DNA from: Diacronema lutheri
Taxonomy: Eukaryota; Haptophyta; Pavlovophyceae; Pavlovales; Pavlovaceae
Reading direction: 5' to 3'
Assembly: GCA_019448385.1 (NCBI GenBank)
Contig: JAGTXO010000002.1
Coordinates: forward strand, 124,001-188,000
DNA length: 64,000 nt
Part shown: positions 1 through 11,186 of the stretch, piece after piece
How positions within the stretch are numbered: position 1 is the stretch's first letter
Layout: each line of letters opens with the position of its first letter
Notes under the pieces: model-generated
The model's input: only the letters and a program-made list of their open reading frames with translations
Told to the model about the DNA's origin: nothing
Database searches by the model: none
Translations under genes and position numbers: made by a program

Positions 1-150
1 GCGGCCGCCTGGCTGGCATCGGCGCCCGCCGAGAACCGCGTCCCTCGCGCTCCGCAGGGCTTTCAGCTGCAGCTAGTTCGTCACGCCCGCACGCGCGGCT
101 TGCTCGTCGAATCCGAACCATCATGCCGAGACGAGGGAGGCTAGACAACA

Positions 151-861
151 TCACATCGCGCCAGCTGTGTCCCTGGCCTGTGACGCGTGGGCGGTCTGCA
201 CGGTGGAGAGGGTTTCGAAAAAGTCCTTCGACTTCCGCCGGCCGCTGCGTCCGGCGAGCGTCGCACAGTCGTTCCCGCGAACGTCGCGAGCGGCAAAGTC
301 GGCGCCCGCGCTCACAAGGATGGCGCAGGCGTCCTTTGACGCGCGGAACGAGGCGACCTGCAGCGGGCTGCGGCCGTGGGCGTCCTTCGTCTCAATGAGC
401 GAGTCCATGCCATCGATCTGTAGCAAGGCGCGCAGCGTGTCCTCGTGGCCGGAGTACGCGGCGATGTGCAAGAGCGTCGAGCCGTCCTTCGTTGCCGCAA
501 ACAGATCGGCACCCTTCTTCACGAACTCGCCCACGAGCCCCCCGAGGCCATATTGGACGGCGATCATGACCGGCGTGATTCCATCTACGTCTGCGTAGTC
601 CGCGACGGCGCCGTACCTGAGCAGCTCCGCGACGAACGCGACGTCGCCGCGGCGTGTCGCCTTGTGCACCGCTGTCTCGCCGCGGTCATCCGCGACATTG
701 ATCTGCTGGCCCTTTTTGAGCATCTCGACGGCGCCGGCGTTGGCGCCGCGATCAACAAGCTCAAGGAATGCGCCGTCGGCAACCTCCACGTCCGTCAGCG
801 GCACGGACGAGCCGATCTGCTTGCGCCTCAGGCGCACGGGCTGCTCCACTTTGGGCGGCAT
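151..861 (-). CDS. Ankyrin-repeat protein
   Basis: Single-exon reading frame of 236 codons read leftwards from the ATG at 859-861. The protein opens with a basic stretch (MPPKVEQPVRLRRKQ) and then carries about four or five ankyrin repeats between residues 40 and 215, with repeat landmarks such as GETAVHKATRRGD, GSTLLHIAAYSGHEDTLRA and GRSPLQVASF. Ankyrin arrays are protein-binding scaffolds; no enzymatic domain, signal peptide or membrane segment is visible. The start was chosen because it is the only Met before the repeats and the upstream frame is low-quality Arg-rich translation. It is head to head with the MAPR gene, 159 bp between start codons, with the A/T element CTTTTTAGTT at 881-890 just upstream of the ATG. 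Partner and pathway cannot be inferred. Confidence 0.85.
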   Translation of the reverse strand: MPPKVEQPVRLRRKQIGSSVPLTDVEVADGAFLELVDRGANAGAVEMLKKGQQINVADDRGETAVHKATRRGDVAFVAELLRYGAVADYADVDGITPVMIAVQYGLGGLVGEFVKKGADLFAATKDGSTLLHIAAYSGHEDTLRALLQIDGMDSLIETKDAHGRSPLQVASFRASKDACAILVSAGADFAARDVRGNDCATLAGRSGRRKSKDFFETLSTVQTAHASQARDTAGAM

Positions 862-1020
862 GCCGAAACGAGTGACGCCCCTTTTTAGTTTCTCCCAAGC
901 TTGTGTGAATTTCTTATTTTCTGTCCTTTCCTCCCAGCAGGGCGCCCGTCGCCAACCCGTCACCGCAGCTGGGTGTGGAAGCGCGGGCGCGCGCTCGGCG
1001 GGCCGGCCGGCGCGGGCGCG

Positions 1021-1581
1021 ATGGTGTGGGCCGCGCCGCCGCCGCGTCAGGGTTGGGGCGCGTACCTTTGGGGCTGGGCGCCGTGGGTCGGCATGCTCGC
1101 CGTCGTCCGGCGCCTGCGCGCGCGCCTCGACTGGGGTATCGTCCCGCAAGCGGCGGCCGGCTGCGCGATGGCGTGGGCGTGGCTCCGCGTGAGCAGCTTG
1201 GTGCGCAGCCATATAGCGGAGCGCAAGTACCGCGAGTGGCAGCGCAAGCACCACCTGCCGAAGCGCGACTACACGATGGCCGAGATCCGAGCGCTCGACG
1301 GCTCGGAGCCCGACCGGCCGATTCTCGTCGTGATCATGGGCAAGGTGTTCAACGTGAGCGCGGGCGCGGAGTACTACGGGAAAGATGGCCCATACAACGT
1401 CTTCGCCGGCCGGGACGCGACCTGGCTGCTCGCCAAAGGCGAGCTGGAGCTGGGCAGCGCCGAGGAGATGGCCACGCCGCTCACGGCGGCCGAGCAGCTC
1501 GAGCTCGACGGCTGGTATGAGCACTTCGCGTTCAAATACGAGGTGCTCGGCGACGTGGCGCCGGAGGTGCGCGCCTCGTAA
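1021..1581 (+). CDS. Cytochrome b5-like haem-binding (MAPR/neudesin family) protein
   Basis: Frame of 186 codons from ATG 1021. The C-terminal half matches the membrane-associated progesterone receptor fold (PGRMC/neudesin type of cytochrome b5-like haem/steroid binding): LVVIMGKVFNVSAG followed by EYYGKDGPYNVFAGRDATW, where the Tyr residues are the usual haem ligands of the family. The N-terminal 60 residues are Trp- and Ala-rich (WGAYLWGWAPWVGMLAVV) and could form a membrane anchor. The frame is open upstream to 901, but the extra residues look like leader noise. The family binds haem and modulates cytochrome P450 or sterol metabolism, usually at the ER; the specific role here is not determinable. 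Confidence 0.85.
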   Translation: MVWAAPPPRQGWGAYLWGWAPWVGMLAVVRRLRARLDWGIVPQAAAGCAMAWAWLRVSSLVRSHIAERKYREWQRKHHLPKRDYTMAEIRALDGSEPDRPILVVIMGKVFNVSAGAEYYGKDGPYNVFAGRDATWLLAKGELELGSAEEMATPLTAAEQLELDGWYEHFAFKYEVLGDVAPEVRAS

Positions 1582-1782
1582 GGCGCGCCCGGCGCCCAGC
1601 AGGCGACGTCCGTGGCTTTTTAAATACGTCTTTGAGGGGGTTCCGGCCTCCACCGTAGTCGTTACAGACTGCCGTTTTCCCGTTCCGCGCGCGCGCGTGC
1701 CTCGTCGAGTTCGAGCGAGCCGACGCGTTCAACCTTGCTCCACGCCCGGCCGCCGCGGGCCAGCGTGCCCCCTCTCGTGAGC

Positions 1783-4700
1783 ATGGCGTGGGACAACGCG
1801 CAGGCCGCCGTTGTGATCCAGCGCATCGCGCGAGGTCGCGCGGCGAGGCGCGAACTCTTCCGCAGGAAGCTGCACACCGTCACAGGTGGCACGCTTCTCG
1901 AGATGCTCGAGGGCGTGCGCCTGTACCACACGAACGCTGCGCGCTCAGCGCGCGTGGCCAGCAATCTTGAACAGCTGCCCGACCTAGTGCCGCGGCTTTC
2001 CAAGGAGTACGACCTGGAGAAGCGCACGTCGGCCGCCAAGGACGTTGCGGTCGTCCTGTGCGAGGCGCAGGGCGAAAACGCGCTGAGGGCCTTCCGCCTG
2101 ATCAAGTCGTCGTCCGTCGCGCACTTTACGAATATGCTCGCGCGCGAGCAGCTCGAGCCGCCCAACACGGCCGTGCTCTACCCGCTTTTCGCGATCATGT
2201 CCAACTTGCCGTCGCTCGGCGGGCGGCCGGGCGAGGACCTGCTTAAGAGCTCGGGCTGCTTCGAGCTGCTCGTCGACTGCCTCTTCTCGAAGGACGGCGG
2301 CGTGCAGTACTACGCCATCGCGGCCGTGTCCAACATGTCGCACGATCTCGAGGCCGTCGCGATCGTCAAGGAGAAGAAGGCAACCGCGCAGCTCGAGGCG
2401 TTGCTCGACTCGCCCAACCGACACGTCATCAACTTTGCGCTCAAGGCGCTCGAGAACGTCAACGAGGTGCATGGCGCCTTCGACTTCCTCTTCGGCGCAA
2501 AGAAGCGCGAGATCGCCGAGCGCCGCAGCAAGATGGAGGCCGCGCGCATCAAGTACCGCTCGCTCTCCGACAGCCACGAGCGACGCGGGCTGGCGGCGTT
2601 GCACGTGCAGAAGTGGGCGCGCGGCCGTCTCTCGCGTCGCGGGATGCTCGACCAGGTGGACAGCAAGGCGGAGATGGCGCGCGCGGCGGTCCGGATCCAA
2701 GCCGTCGCGCGCGGCAAGCTCACGCGCACGACCACCGCCAGGGTGCGCCAGCGCACGCGCGCTCTCAAGATGCGTGCGGGCGTCTCGCGCGTCTCGCGAG
2801 TCAGCGTCAACCTCAAGAAGCGTGTCAAGCGGAACCACGCGGCGGCGGTGCAGGCGGGCGGCAGGCAGCGAATCGAGCGGGTACGCGCGCTCGCCGAGCA
2901 GCTCCATCGAACCGACGCCGCGCGCCCCGTCCACGTGGCGATGCTGCTCGACGCGACGCGCGCCGAGCTCGACGAGCTCGAGCGGCACGCGCGCGCGCCC
3001 ACGCCCGACTGCCTCGCCATCCTGGCCGACCTGCGCCGGCGGTACGCGTTGGCGTGCGCGGGCGGTGGGCCGGCGGGCCTTGCGCGCCTCGAGCGCGCGC
3101 AGCCGATCGTTGCGAAGCTCGAGGCGAGCGACGGCGTCGCCGTGCACGCGGCCATCATGCTCTTCGCGAGCGCGGCCGAGCTGCGCGAGCTGCACGACGC
3201 GCGGGGCGATGCGACGGACGCGTCGGTGCGCGGCGTGCTCGGCGTGCTCGCGGCACGGTACGCGCACGCGCGGGCCACCGTCGACCTCTCCGCCACCGAG
3301 TACGAGCGCGTGCAGGCGCTGGTGGCTATGCTCGACGCGCTGCCGTCCGGCTCGGCCGATGGCGCGAACGCGAACGCGCACACGCTCGTGCTTGCCGCGC
3401 CGACCGAGCTGCAGCAGCTCGAGGCGGAGGCGGAGGGCGAGGAGGCGAGGCGGCTGCTCATCGACCTGCGCCTGCGCGCCGAGCTCGCCCTCGTCTCCGC
3501 CGGCACCACGCGCTCGGCGCTCATCGCAAAGTTGCGCGCGCGGCCGGGCATTCGCGCGCTTACGCAGGCGCACCTCGGCGTGCTCGTCATGGCAACGAGG
3601 CAAGAGCTGCGCGCGCTCGAGGACGCGTGGCCGGAGGGCGCGTCGGCGTTTGGCGCGCAGGTTGATGCCATCCTCGACGAGCTGCGCGCGCGCTATGCCG
3701 TCGCGCTCGCCACGTTTCGCGCCGAGCTCGGCGCGCTCGGCTCGCCGGCCGGCGCGCGCCGCGTGGCGCGCTTCTCCCGTCCGATCATGGCGCAGGCGCT
3801 CTTCGGCAAGGTGGAGGAGGTGCCGCACGTGCTCGTGCACCCGGGCGTGCTCGCGCTGTGCACCGCCGTCGAGATGGAGCAGCTGCACACCGCGCGCGAG
3901 GCCGGCGCGCGCGAGGGGCTCACGCGGCTCATCGACGCGCGTGTGCGTCTCGAGCTCGCGCTCGCCGCGCCGGCGGGCGCGCTGCGGCTGCAGCGCACGG
4001 CGGCGTTGGTCGTCAAGTACGACGACGTGCCGTTCGTCCACGCCGGCCTCTTCCTCCTCGCGTCCAAGCCCGACCTCAAGCAGCTTTACGCGGAGCCGCC
4101 CAACGCGGTAGCTGCGCGCGGCCTCCTCGACACATTGCGCGCGCGGCACGAGCGCGCGGCGGCGGAGCTGATCGCCGCAAAGCGCGAGCGGCAGGCGCAG
4201 CTGGCTGCGCAGCTCGAGCGCGTTGCCAAGACCAGCGCGCTCGCCGCGAGCATGCACCTGACGCTGCAGCGCAAAGTGGAGAGGTCGACGGCCGTCGCGA
4301 CGCACGCGCAGGCCGTGTCGCGCAGCAACGAGGCGCGCACGCTCGCCGCCGCCAAGCGCGAGCGGCAGCAGGCGCTCTCGCACGCGCAGCGCGTGCTGCC
4401 CGCGTACACCGCCGCGCTCAACGCGCTCGCCGGCTCGGCCGCGGACAAGCAGCACGCGGCGACCGTCGTGCTGCAGGAGCGCGAGCGCGCGTCGAACGAG
4501 CACGCGCGGCAGGCGACGCTGCGCGGCGCGGCCACGACGATGCCGGCGGTGCGCGGCGCGGCGCGCGCTCTCAAGACGCGTGCGATGAGCCGCACCGACG
4601 CCGCGACCACCATCCAGCGTTACTGGCGTGGCTGCGTGTCGCGCCGCGCCGTCGCGCTCCGGCGCGCGGCGCGCGGGCGCATCCACGCGCTCGCGGGGGT

Positions 4701-5923
4701 CGCGCCAACGGTCCATGGCGCACCGGTCATCTTCGAGAGCGCGCTGCGCCGGCGCCACGCGGCCGCGACCACCATCCAGCGCTTCGCGCGCGGCCGCGCC
4801 GCGAGGCTGTACGCGGCGAAGAAAATGGCGCTCCTCGCGGAGATGGGCGAGCTGGGCGCGTTGTACCCCGCGCTGCACCACGCGCGCTCGGCGGTCGTCT
4901 GGCTGAGCAGGAGGCGGCACTTTGCCGCGATTGAGTTGCAGCGCATATGGCGCGGTGCGCGCGCACATAACCGCCGGGCGGCGCGCACGCGCGCACGCGC
5001 GCGCGCGCACGCGCGCACGCGCCGTGACCACCGCCACGCGGCGCGCGCGCCGCCCGGCGCGCGGCAGGCTTCGCCGCGCGCAAGCGCGTGCGCCGGTTGC
5101 TCGCCAAGATGGGCGCGCTCTACCGCCAGAGGCAGGAGCGCGAGTACGTGCTGCAAATGGACGCGCACATGTTCCGCGCCTTCCACGCGCGCAAGCGCAG
5201 GTGTGGACGGGCGCGCGGTTACGGCCGTTTCCCTGACCGCCGCGACGCGCGCGCAGCAACGTGCCTTGCTTCGCTGGCCGCGGCGATTGCGCGGGCGCGC
5301 CGATCACCGCGCGCTCGTCCGGCCCGTCGTGGCGCGCGCCGTCGCGCACCGCTGCCAGGGGCGCGCGAGGCTCGACTGCTCTCCCGTTGGTGCGCTCAGC
5401 CGGCCACGCGCCACGCGGCAAGCTGCACGCGAGCTCGTCGGGCCTGGGCTCAAGCTCTTACTCGGACACGACGAGCTACGTGTCGCACAAGTCGCAACGC
5501 AGCAGCGGCTCTCCGCGCCACGCGCCCGCCGAGCTCGGTGCGAGCGCGCTGATGAACGCCGATGAGCAGCTCGCGCACCTCCGTCGGATGCCGCGGACGG
5601 TGGCGGCGAACGTCACCTTCTACCCCGGTCGCGCGTACTTGCAGGCGACGTACGCGCTCCCATCCGCTCCCTCGCGCAGGTACGTGACCACGCAGCGCGG
5701 CCAGACGCTGCTCGCGCCACTCGCGCGGCTACCGAACGGGCTGAAAACGCACCTTGCCACGACGCTCAGCGTGCCCAGCTTCCGCGCGTCACCGCCGTCG
5801 CCGCCGGTGGACTTGAGCGAGCTCGCCTACGGTGCGCGTCGCAGGAGCCCGACCCAGCAGCGCGCGTCGGCGCGGCGCCTCCCCAACTCGTCTGTGCACG
5901 AAGGCACACTCGCCGTTCCCTAG
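1783..5923 (+). CDS. Large IQ-motif protein with armadillo-like N-terminus and six internal helical repeats
   Basis: Predicted exons 1783-4954, 5068-5200 and 5359-5923 (1,289 residues); the third exon's acceptor is less certain. The first intron begins GTGCGC and its removal joins two frames into a textbook IQ motif, ELQRIWRG|FAARKRVRR. Six IQ motifs are visible: VIQRIARGRAARR near the start, two around residues 270-310 (HVQKWARGRLSRR, RIQAVARGKLTR), TIQRYWRGCVSRR, TIQRFARGRAAR and the spliced one. Residues about 60-260 look like an armadillo/HEAT array. Residues about 366-800 hold six degenerate repeats of 65-75 residues ending in the pattern L-R-x-R-Y/A-x-x-A-L-A. IQ motifs bind calmodulin or EF-hand light chains, so a Ca2+-linked cytoskeletal or flagellar scaffold is plausible. 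Start chosen at MAWDNAQAAVV because IQ 1 follows directly. Confidence 0.8.
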
Positions 5924-5930
5924 GAAACGT

Positions 5931-8900
5931 CTACGTAACGGAGTCGGCAGATGTGTCTGCGCCAAGCCCGACCGAAGCCGCACACGCCCCGGGCGTGCGG
6001 TCTGGCGCGCAGGTGGCCGCGGGAGCCGCCGCCGACGGCGCGGCCACGGCCGCGCCGTCGGCGGCGGCCGGCGGCGGAGGCCCTGAGCGCGCGCGCGCGC
6101 GTGCGCTCCACGCGTCGAGCGGATCGACGGGCGTCCTCGAGAGGAGGACCATCGACACAAGCACCGTCTCCTCCGCCCGGCTCCACTCCTGCGCGCGCTG
6201 GCGCACCTGGCGCGTGCCGCCGACGACGACCAGCCGCTGGCGCGTGCGGGCGGGGCGCGCGCCGCGCGTATCGGTCGACGACGGCGGCAGCGAGGCGCTC
6301 GTGTCGCGCGCGATCAGGCGCGCGCCTGCTGCGGCGTGTGGCTGGCCGTGCAACACGAGCGCATCGGCCGCACGCTCATTGGCCGAGTACGTGTGCGCGT
6401 CGGCCGGCGCGTCGGCGCCCGCCGGGGTCAGTGCGTTTCGATCGCCCGCCGGCGCGTCGGGCGTCAGCTTTTGCGGCCTGCGACGGCCGACGCGGAGCGC
6501 GCGCGCGGCGCGCGCGTGAGCGGCCGCGCGCGTGAGCGGCGCGCGCGGCGGATCGCGCGCGGCGCGGCGCGGCGTGCGCACCACCAGGCCGGGATGGAGG
6601 CGGCGTCCGTGCCGAGCCCGAGCGCGATCCGCGAATAGTCGACGGTGAGCATGCTGCCCGCGGCGATTGGCACGCGCGCGTACACGCCGACGCGTGGCAG
6701 CCCGCTTACAAGCCACACCTGCAGTTCGCAGTTGGGCTGCGCGGCGTGCGCGATGAGTCGAGCGAGCGAGCCCGCGCGCGAGACGTCAAGCGAGATCGAC
6801 GACTTGTCGCCGAGTGAGAGGAAGCAGAGTTCCGCCGGCCACGGCACGCCCGCTGTGCGCAGTGCGCGTGCAAATTCGGCGGACTGCGCGAAGAGCTCGC
6901 CGCATGCCTCGAGGACGAGCGCGTCTTTTGAAATGTGCCCGATCGCCGCCAGCCCGTCGAGCGCAGGCCGCACGGGCTGCCAGAGCGCGCGCAGTAGCCG
7001 CTGGTTGTCGCACCGGTCGCGCAGCTCGCACGCCTCGCGCATGCATTCCACTCGGCTCGCGCGCCGGCGGCGGCACGTGTCCGCGTCAGAGCCGGGCACG
7101 CACACGCGCGCACACGCGCCGCGCACACCGCAAAGCTGCACGTTGGACTACCGTGCGAACGGCGCGCGCGCGCGGCGCGTCGGTACGCGGGACAGCGCAC
7201 GCGGGACAGCGCACGCGGCGTGCGCGCGCGGGGGCGTGCGCGCACGGGAAGCAATGTTAACGTTGCGAGCGCGCGCTCGAAGCCGCCGTGGCCGTGGCCG
7301 TGGCCGCCGCCGCCGCCACCGCCGCCGCCGCCGTCGCCGCCGCCGCCGCCGCCGTCGCCACCATTGTCGCCGTCGCCGTCGCTGCCACCGTTGTCGTCGC
7401 GATCGCCGTTGCCGTCGCCGTCGCCGCGCCCGCCGGCGTGCGCGTGCGCGCCGCGCGCGCCGCCGCTTGTGCCCGTGGCGCGCGCGGCGGCGTCTGCGGG
7501 CTCGAGCAGCGCGCGCACGCGCTCCATGTGCACAACATTGCCGCCCGCCGCGAGGAGCAGGAGCTCGCGCACTCCGCGGCCGGCGGTGCGGCGGAGCGCG
7601 GCATATAGGCAGCACAGCGCGACGCGCAGCCGCGGCAGGATCGCGCGCGGCGCGCCGGCGCGGGCCATCGTCGCGGCGTGTTGCGCGGCGCGCTGCACGC
7701 CGACGAGCCGCTCGGGCGCGAGCTGCCCGATGAGCTGCGAATGCATCGCCGCGAGCGCGAGCACCTCAATCACCATGCCGCTCACGAGGTCGTTCACCGA
7801 GTTGCCGTCGCGCGAGATCAACTCGGTGCACAGGTTGACGAGCGCCGAGACGAGCAGCGGGCCCTCGTCGGCGCACGCGCACACGTGCGCGCCGTGCTCG
7901 CACTTGAGCACCGCCGCGAGCACGCGCAGAACGGGCGCGCACGTCGTGTAGAGCATTGCGAGCGAGCGAGCGCCTGCGGAGGCGATGACGCGCGAGCGCA
8001 GGAAGGCGAGGAACGGTGGCATGCAGCCCGACGCGGCGGCGAAGCGGAGCGCGTCGGCGACGAGCGCGGCGTCGGACCGGTCGACGGGCAGCGAGCCGAG
8101 CGCCGTGTCCCAGAACGGCAGCAGCTGCTCGCCGCACGCGTGCACCGCCTGCGTGAGGGGCAGCGATAGGCGCGAGAGCGAGAGGCGGAGGGCGGGCGCA
8201 AACAGCGCGTCGCGCCGGTACGCGCGGCAGAGCTCGCGCGAGGGCGCAAGGCCAAGCAGCTCGCGCGGTAGCAGCAGCGCCGCGATCAACTGCAGCAGCG
8301 CCGCGTCCGCGATCGACTCGAGAGCGAGCTCGGAGAGGGCGCCGACAATGCGGCCGAGCAGTTTGGGCTGCGCGTGCAGCTCGGCGAGCAGCGCCTCGTG
8401 CTGCGGGAAGCGCGCGGAGTTGCACAGCAGGACGAGGCCTTGCATCACGCAGGTGAACGCCGTGCGGTGCGCGTGCAGCACCGGCCGCGGCGCGAGCGCC
8501 GCCATGAGCGCGCGCAGGAGCTCGCACAGCTCAAAGAGGCCGAGCGAGGGCACAGACACGTACGCGACGGGCCGAGTGCGAGGCGTGCGCGGCTCGTCGC
8601 TCGGCGAAGTGCACCGGGTGCTCCCGGCGGGCAGCGTGCGCGGGTCGGCAAAGTACACCGCGTGCGCAAAGTCGTGCACGCTCCGCCACAGCAGCTGCAG
8701 CGCGCGGAGCGCTCTGGTCTCGTCGAGCGGCTGCGCGCTGGGCTCGGCGCACGGCGCGACGGGCGGCGCAGCCGGAGGCGGGCCGCCCGTCGGCGGGCTG
8801 CGCGCCGGCGGCTCCCGCAACGGCTGCTGCTGCGCGACCGTCTCGCCGTGCGCGGGCGGCGGCGCGCAGCCCGCACGCCCCTCGGCCGTCGTGTGTGCGC

Positions 8901-10411
8901 AGAGCGCCGCGCACGATGGCTGCGCCGCGCACGATGGCTGCGCCGCGCACGATGGCTGCGCCGCGCACGATGGCTGCGCCGCGCACGATGGCTGCGCCGC
9001 GCACGATGGCTGCGCCGCGCACGCCGCGCCATCCGCCTGCGCCGCTCTCGCGCACGGCGGCCGCAGCGCGAAGGGCGCGCCGCGCGGCTGCGCCTGCTCA
9101 AACGATGCGGCTGTGGCCACCTGCCCATTCGCGGTGCTCGCCGCGCGCGCGGCGCACGCGTCGCGCGCAGCGGCGCCATCCACGCCGTCCACGCTGTTCG
9201 GCCGCAGCGGCGTGGACGCGGCGACGCGCGGTGGCGAGACGAGCGCGTCGGGCATCGAGTAGGGCAGTGGGCGCCAGTGCGTGCCCTGTGCCATGCCGAG
9301 CTGCGTCTGCTGCATCGGCTGCTGCGTCGCGCCGTACGGCCCGCTCGCGCAAGGCGGCGCGAGCGCGCGCGGTGCATGCGTGATGCGGCCATGGTGTACG
9401 TCCAAGGTGGCGGGCACTGCTGGTCGCTGTGCCAACGGGCCGCCGCATTGCGCGTGCTGCTGCTGCGGCTGCGAGAGCATGTGCGCCATCTGCACGGGCG
9501 CGGCCGTCGGCACCATGCACACCGGGACCGCGAACGTCGCGCGCTGCTGCGGCGCGAGCTGCTGCTGCTGGGCAGCGAGCGCGCGCACGTGCTGCGTGAG
9601 GCTGCGGCTTCCATTGTACAGCTGCGCGGGAAGAGGGCAATTTGCGGTGGTGAAGATGATGTGCGAATCGCCTGGGGCGGCATCGACATGCGGCGCAGAG
9701 CGCGACACGGCCGGGCGCGGACGGCGCGCAGGCCGGACGTCCGGTGAGCGGCGCACGGCTCAGCGACGCCGGCCGGGCGGTGGCTGGGCGGTCGCACGCG
9801 TCGCGCCGCGTCCGCCGGCGCGCTCGCGTACGACAGGCCGGGTGGCGCGTGCTCACGCCAAAGCAGTATTGCACGAGCACGCTGCCCGGCGGGCCCGTGA
9901 TCACGTGGCACTTCGCGCTCGTCTCGGCGATCTGCGCGCGCGCGCGCGCATGCGGCAGACCCGCTCGCCGCGTGATCGCCGAGACGAGCGGGCGGCCACG
10001 GCCAGCGCACGGACACGGCCAGCGGGCGGCCACGGCCAGCGCACGGCGCGGCGCGCACCGCCTGACGCTGCCAGACCTGCGGCTGCTGGTCTGGCGTGAA
10101 GACGTGCACCATGAAGCTACACTGCCCATCCTCCGCAAATGGTAACACGGGCGCCTCCCACTCAAGGCGAACCGAATTGTTCGGCAGCGCGCTCACCTGC
10201 CCGCGCAGAGGCGCGCGCAAGCAGCATGGCGGCGTGCGCGCGACGGGTCGACCGCAGCTCGCGCGCGGCGCGCGCGGCGCCAACGTCCTCGCCGCGATTC
10301 AAAACGGCCGCGCGTACCCGCAGGTTGCGCGGCTCTGACGCAAAGCCCAGCCTTGCGCCCACGCCCGCAAAGGTGGCGAGCCGCTCGACTGGCTCGGCGC
10401 CCACATACGAC
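5931..10411 (-). CDS. SET-domain protein, SETD5/MLL5 (UpSET)-like, with FnIII-like N-terminal exons (5' end unresolved)
   Basis: Proposed exons, transcribed leftwards: 10411-10285, 10196-10059, 9931-about 9832, 9671-7246, 7135-6582 and 6477-5931; junctions keep frame. The fifth exon carries the SET core: KDALVLEACGELF (compare KDALVVEYCGKF in SETD5/MLL5), then LARLIAHAAQPNCELQVW and GVYARVPIAAGSMLTVDY, i.e. the N-x-R-x-I-x-H..PNC and E-L-T-x-D-Y blocks. The long fourth exon is a Gln/Ala-rich region followed by about 400 residues of helical armadillo-like sequence. The first exons (SVRLEWEAPVLP, NLRVRAAVLNRGED) resemble fibronectin type III strands. SETD5/MLL5 proteins are chromatin regulators with weak or absent methyltransferase activity. 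The stop lies 7 bp from the convergent IQ gene's stop. More 5' exons may reach about 11,100. Confidence 0.6.
8911..9024. repeat. 18-bp coding minisatellite, six copies
   Basis: Six tandem copies of an 18-bp unit (core CACGATGGCTGCGCC) lie in the fourth exon of the SET gene. On the minus strand they encode a repeated six-residue unit (AAQPSC). The copies are essentially identical, so the array is recent or maintained by slippage. The length is a multiple of three, so copy changes keep the frame open. Confidence 0.9.
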
Positions 10412-11186
10412 CTGCGTCGGGCAGGCGCATCGCGCGTCGCGTTGCGCCGCGCCGCGCGCCGCGCTTGCGTACGTGATGAACGCGCGGCGGCATCGTGCGC
10501 GTTCCCCGCGGCGACACGCGCGGCCAGCGCAGCGCGGCTGGTCCGAGCGCGTCGATCGGCGCGAGCTCGGAGACGCGGTCGGCGCGCGACCGCATATCCA
10601 CGCGCGCGCGCGCGCGCACCTGCTGTCGAACGCGCCGCGCCCCGAGCCGGCAGCGAGGGAGCTGCGCATGGCGTCCATCCCAAGTGTAAGGCGTCGGTGA
10701 CTCTGCCGAGCCGGCGCCGCCGACGCGCAGAAAGTCGCCCCGTGCGGCGGTGCTTGCGCCGCACGAGCAGGCAAGTGCACCGCGCGGACGACCACGTCCC
10801 CGCGCACTCGCCGCGCACGCGCAAGGGCCCTGCGGGGCGCGCATACGAGGCAGGGCAGCAGCGACGTGGCGCGATTCGCGCCGCGGCGGCTTGGACTGGT
10901 AAGCACGCCTGCCCCGAGCGCCGGACGGTGGACGCAGCCGCGCGGTGCTCACGCGCGGACGGTACCGCCGACGAGCCCAGGATGCGCCTCGCACACGCTC
11001 GCGCCGGGCGCGAGCGTTGCCCTCCTGACGCACCTGGGACGCCCGTTCACACGGGAATGCTCGCACGATTTCCGCGCGGCCGAGCACGACGCTTTCAAAA
11101 GCGATCAAGGGTTCAAGCACGGACGGGGAGAGAAGCTGAGAAGGAGGTCTCAAGAGACAGGGTCACAGGGAGCCTTTGAGTCGCGG
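10412..11186. other. Intergenic or 5'-exon region between the SET gene and the BCS1-like gene
   Basis: No complete gene is visible. On the minus strand short stretches resemble further FnIII strands, for example DRVSELAPIDALGP followed by ALRWPRV near 10,520-10,590 and FLRVGGAGSAESPTPYTW near 10,700, suggesting additional upstream exons of the SET gene. I could not place splice junctions for them or find a start codon. The segment 11,100-11,186 borders the stop of the BCS1-like gene, which is on the same strand. Confidence 0.35.

Noticed and set aside
105-122. tRNA-like T-arm sequence (TCGTCGAATCCGAACCA)
   Set aside because: I could not find a matching acceptor, D-arm or anticodon stem around it, so a tRNA gene is not supported.
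1984-5421. Long antisense frame (1,145 codons, minus) opposite the IQ gene
   Set aside because: Arg/Ala/His-rich shadow frame produced by GC-biased third positions; no domains, while the plus strand carries IQ motifs and repeats.
7290-7440. GCC/CCG trinucleotide run as a separate regulatory repeat
   Set aside because: It encodes the poly-Gly/Asp stretch at the end of the long exon of the SET gene on the minus strand.
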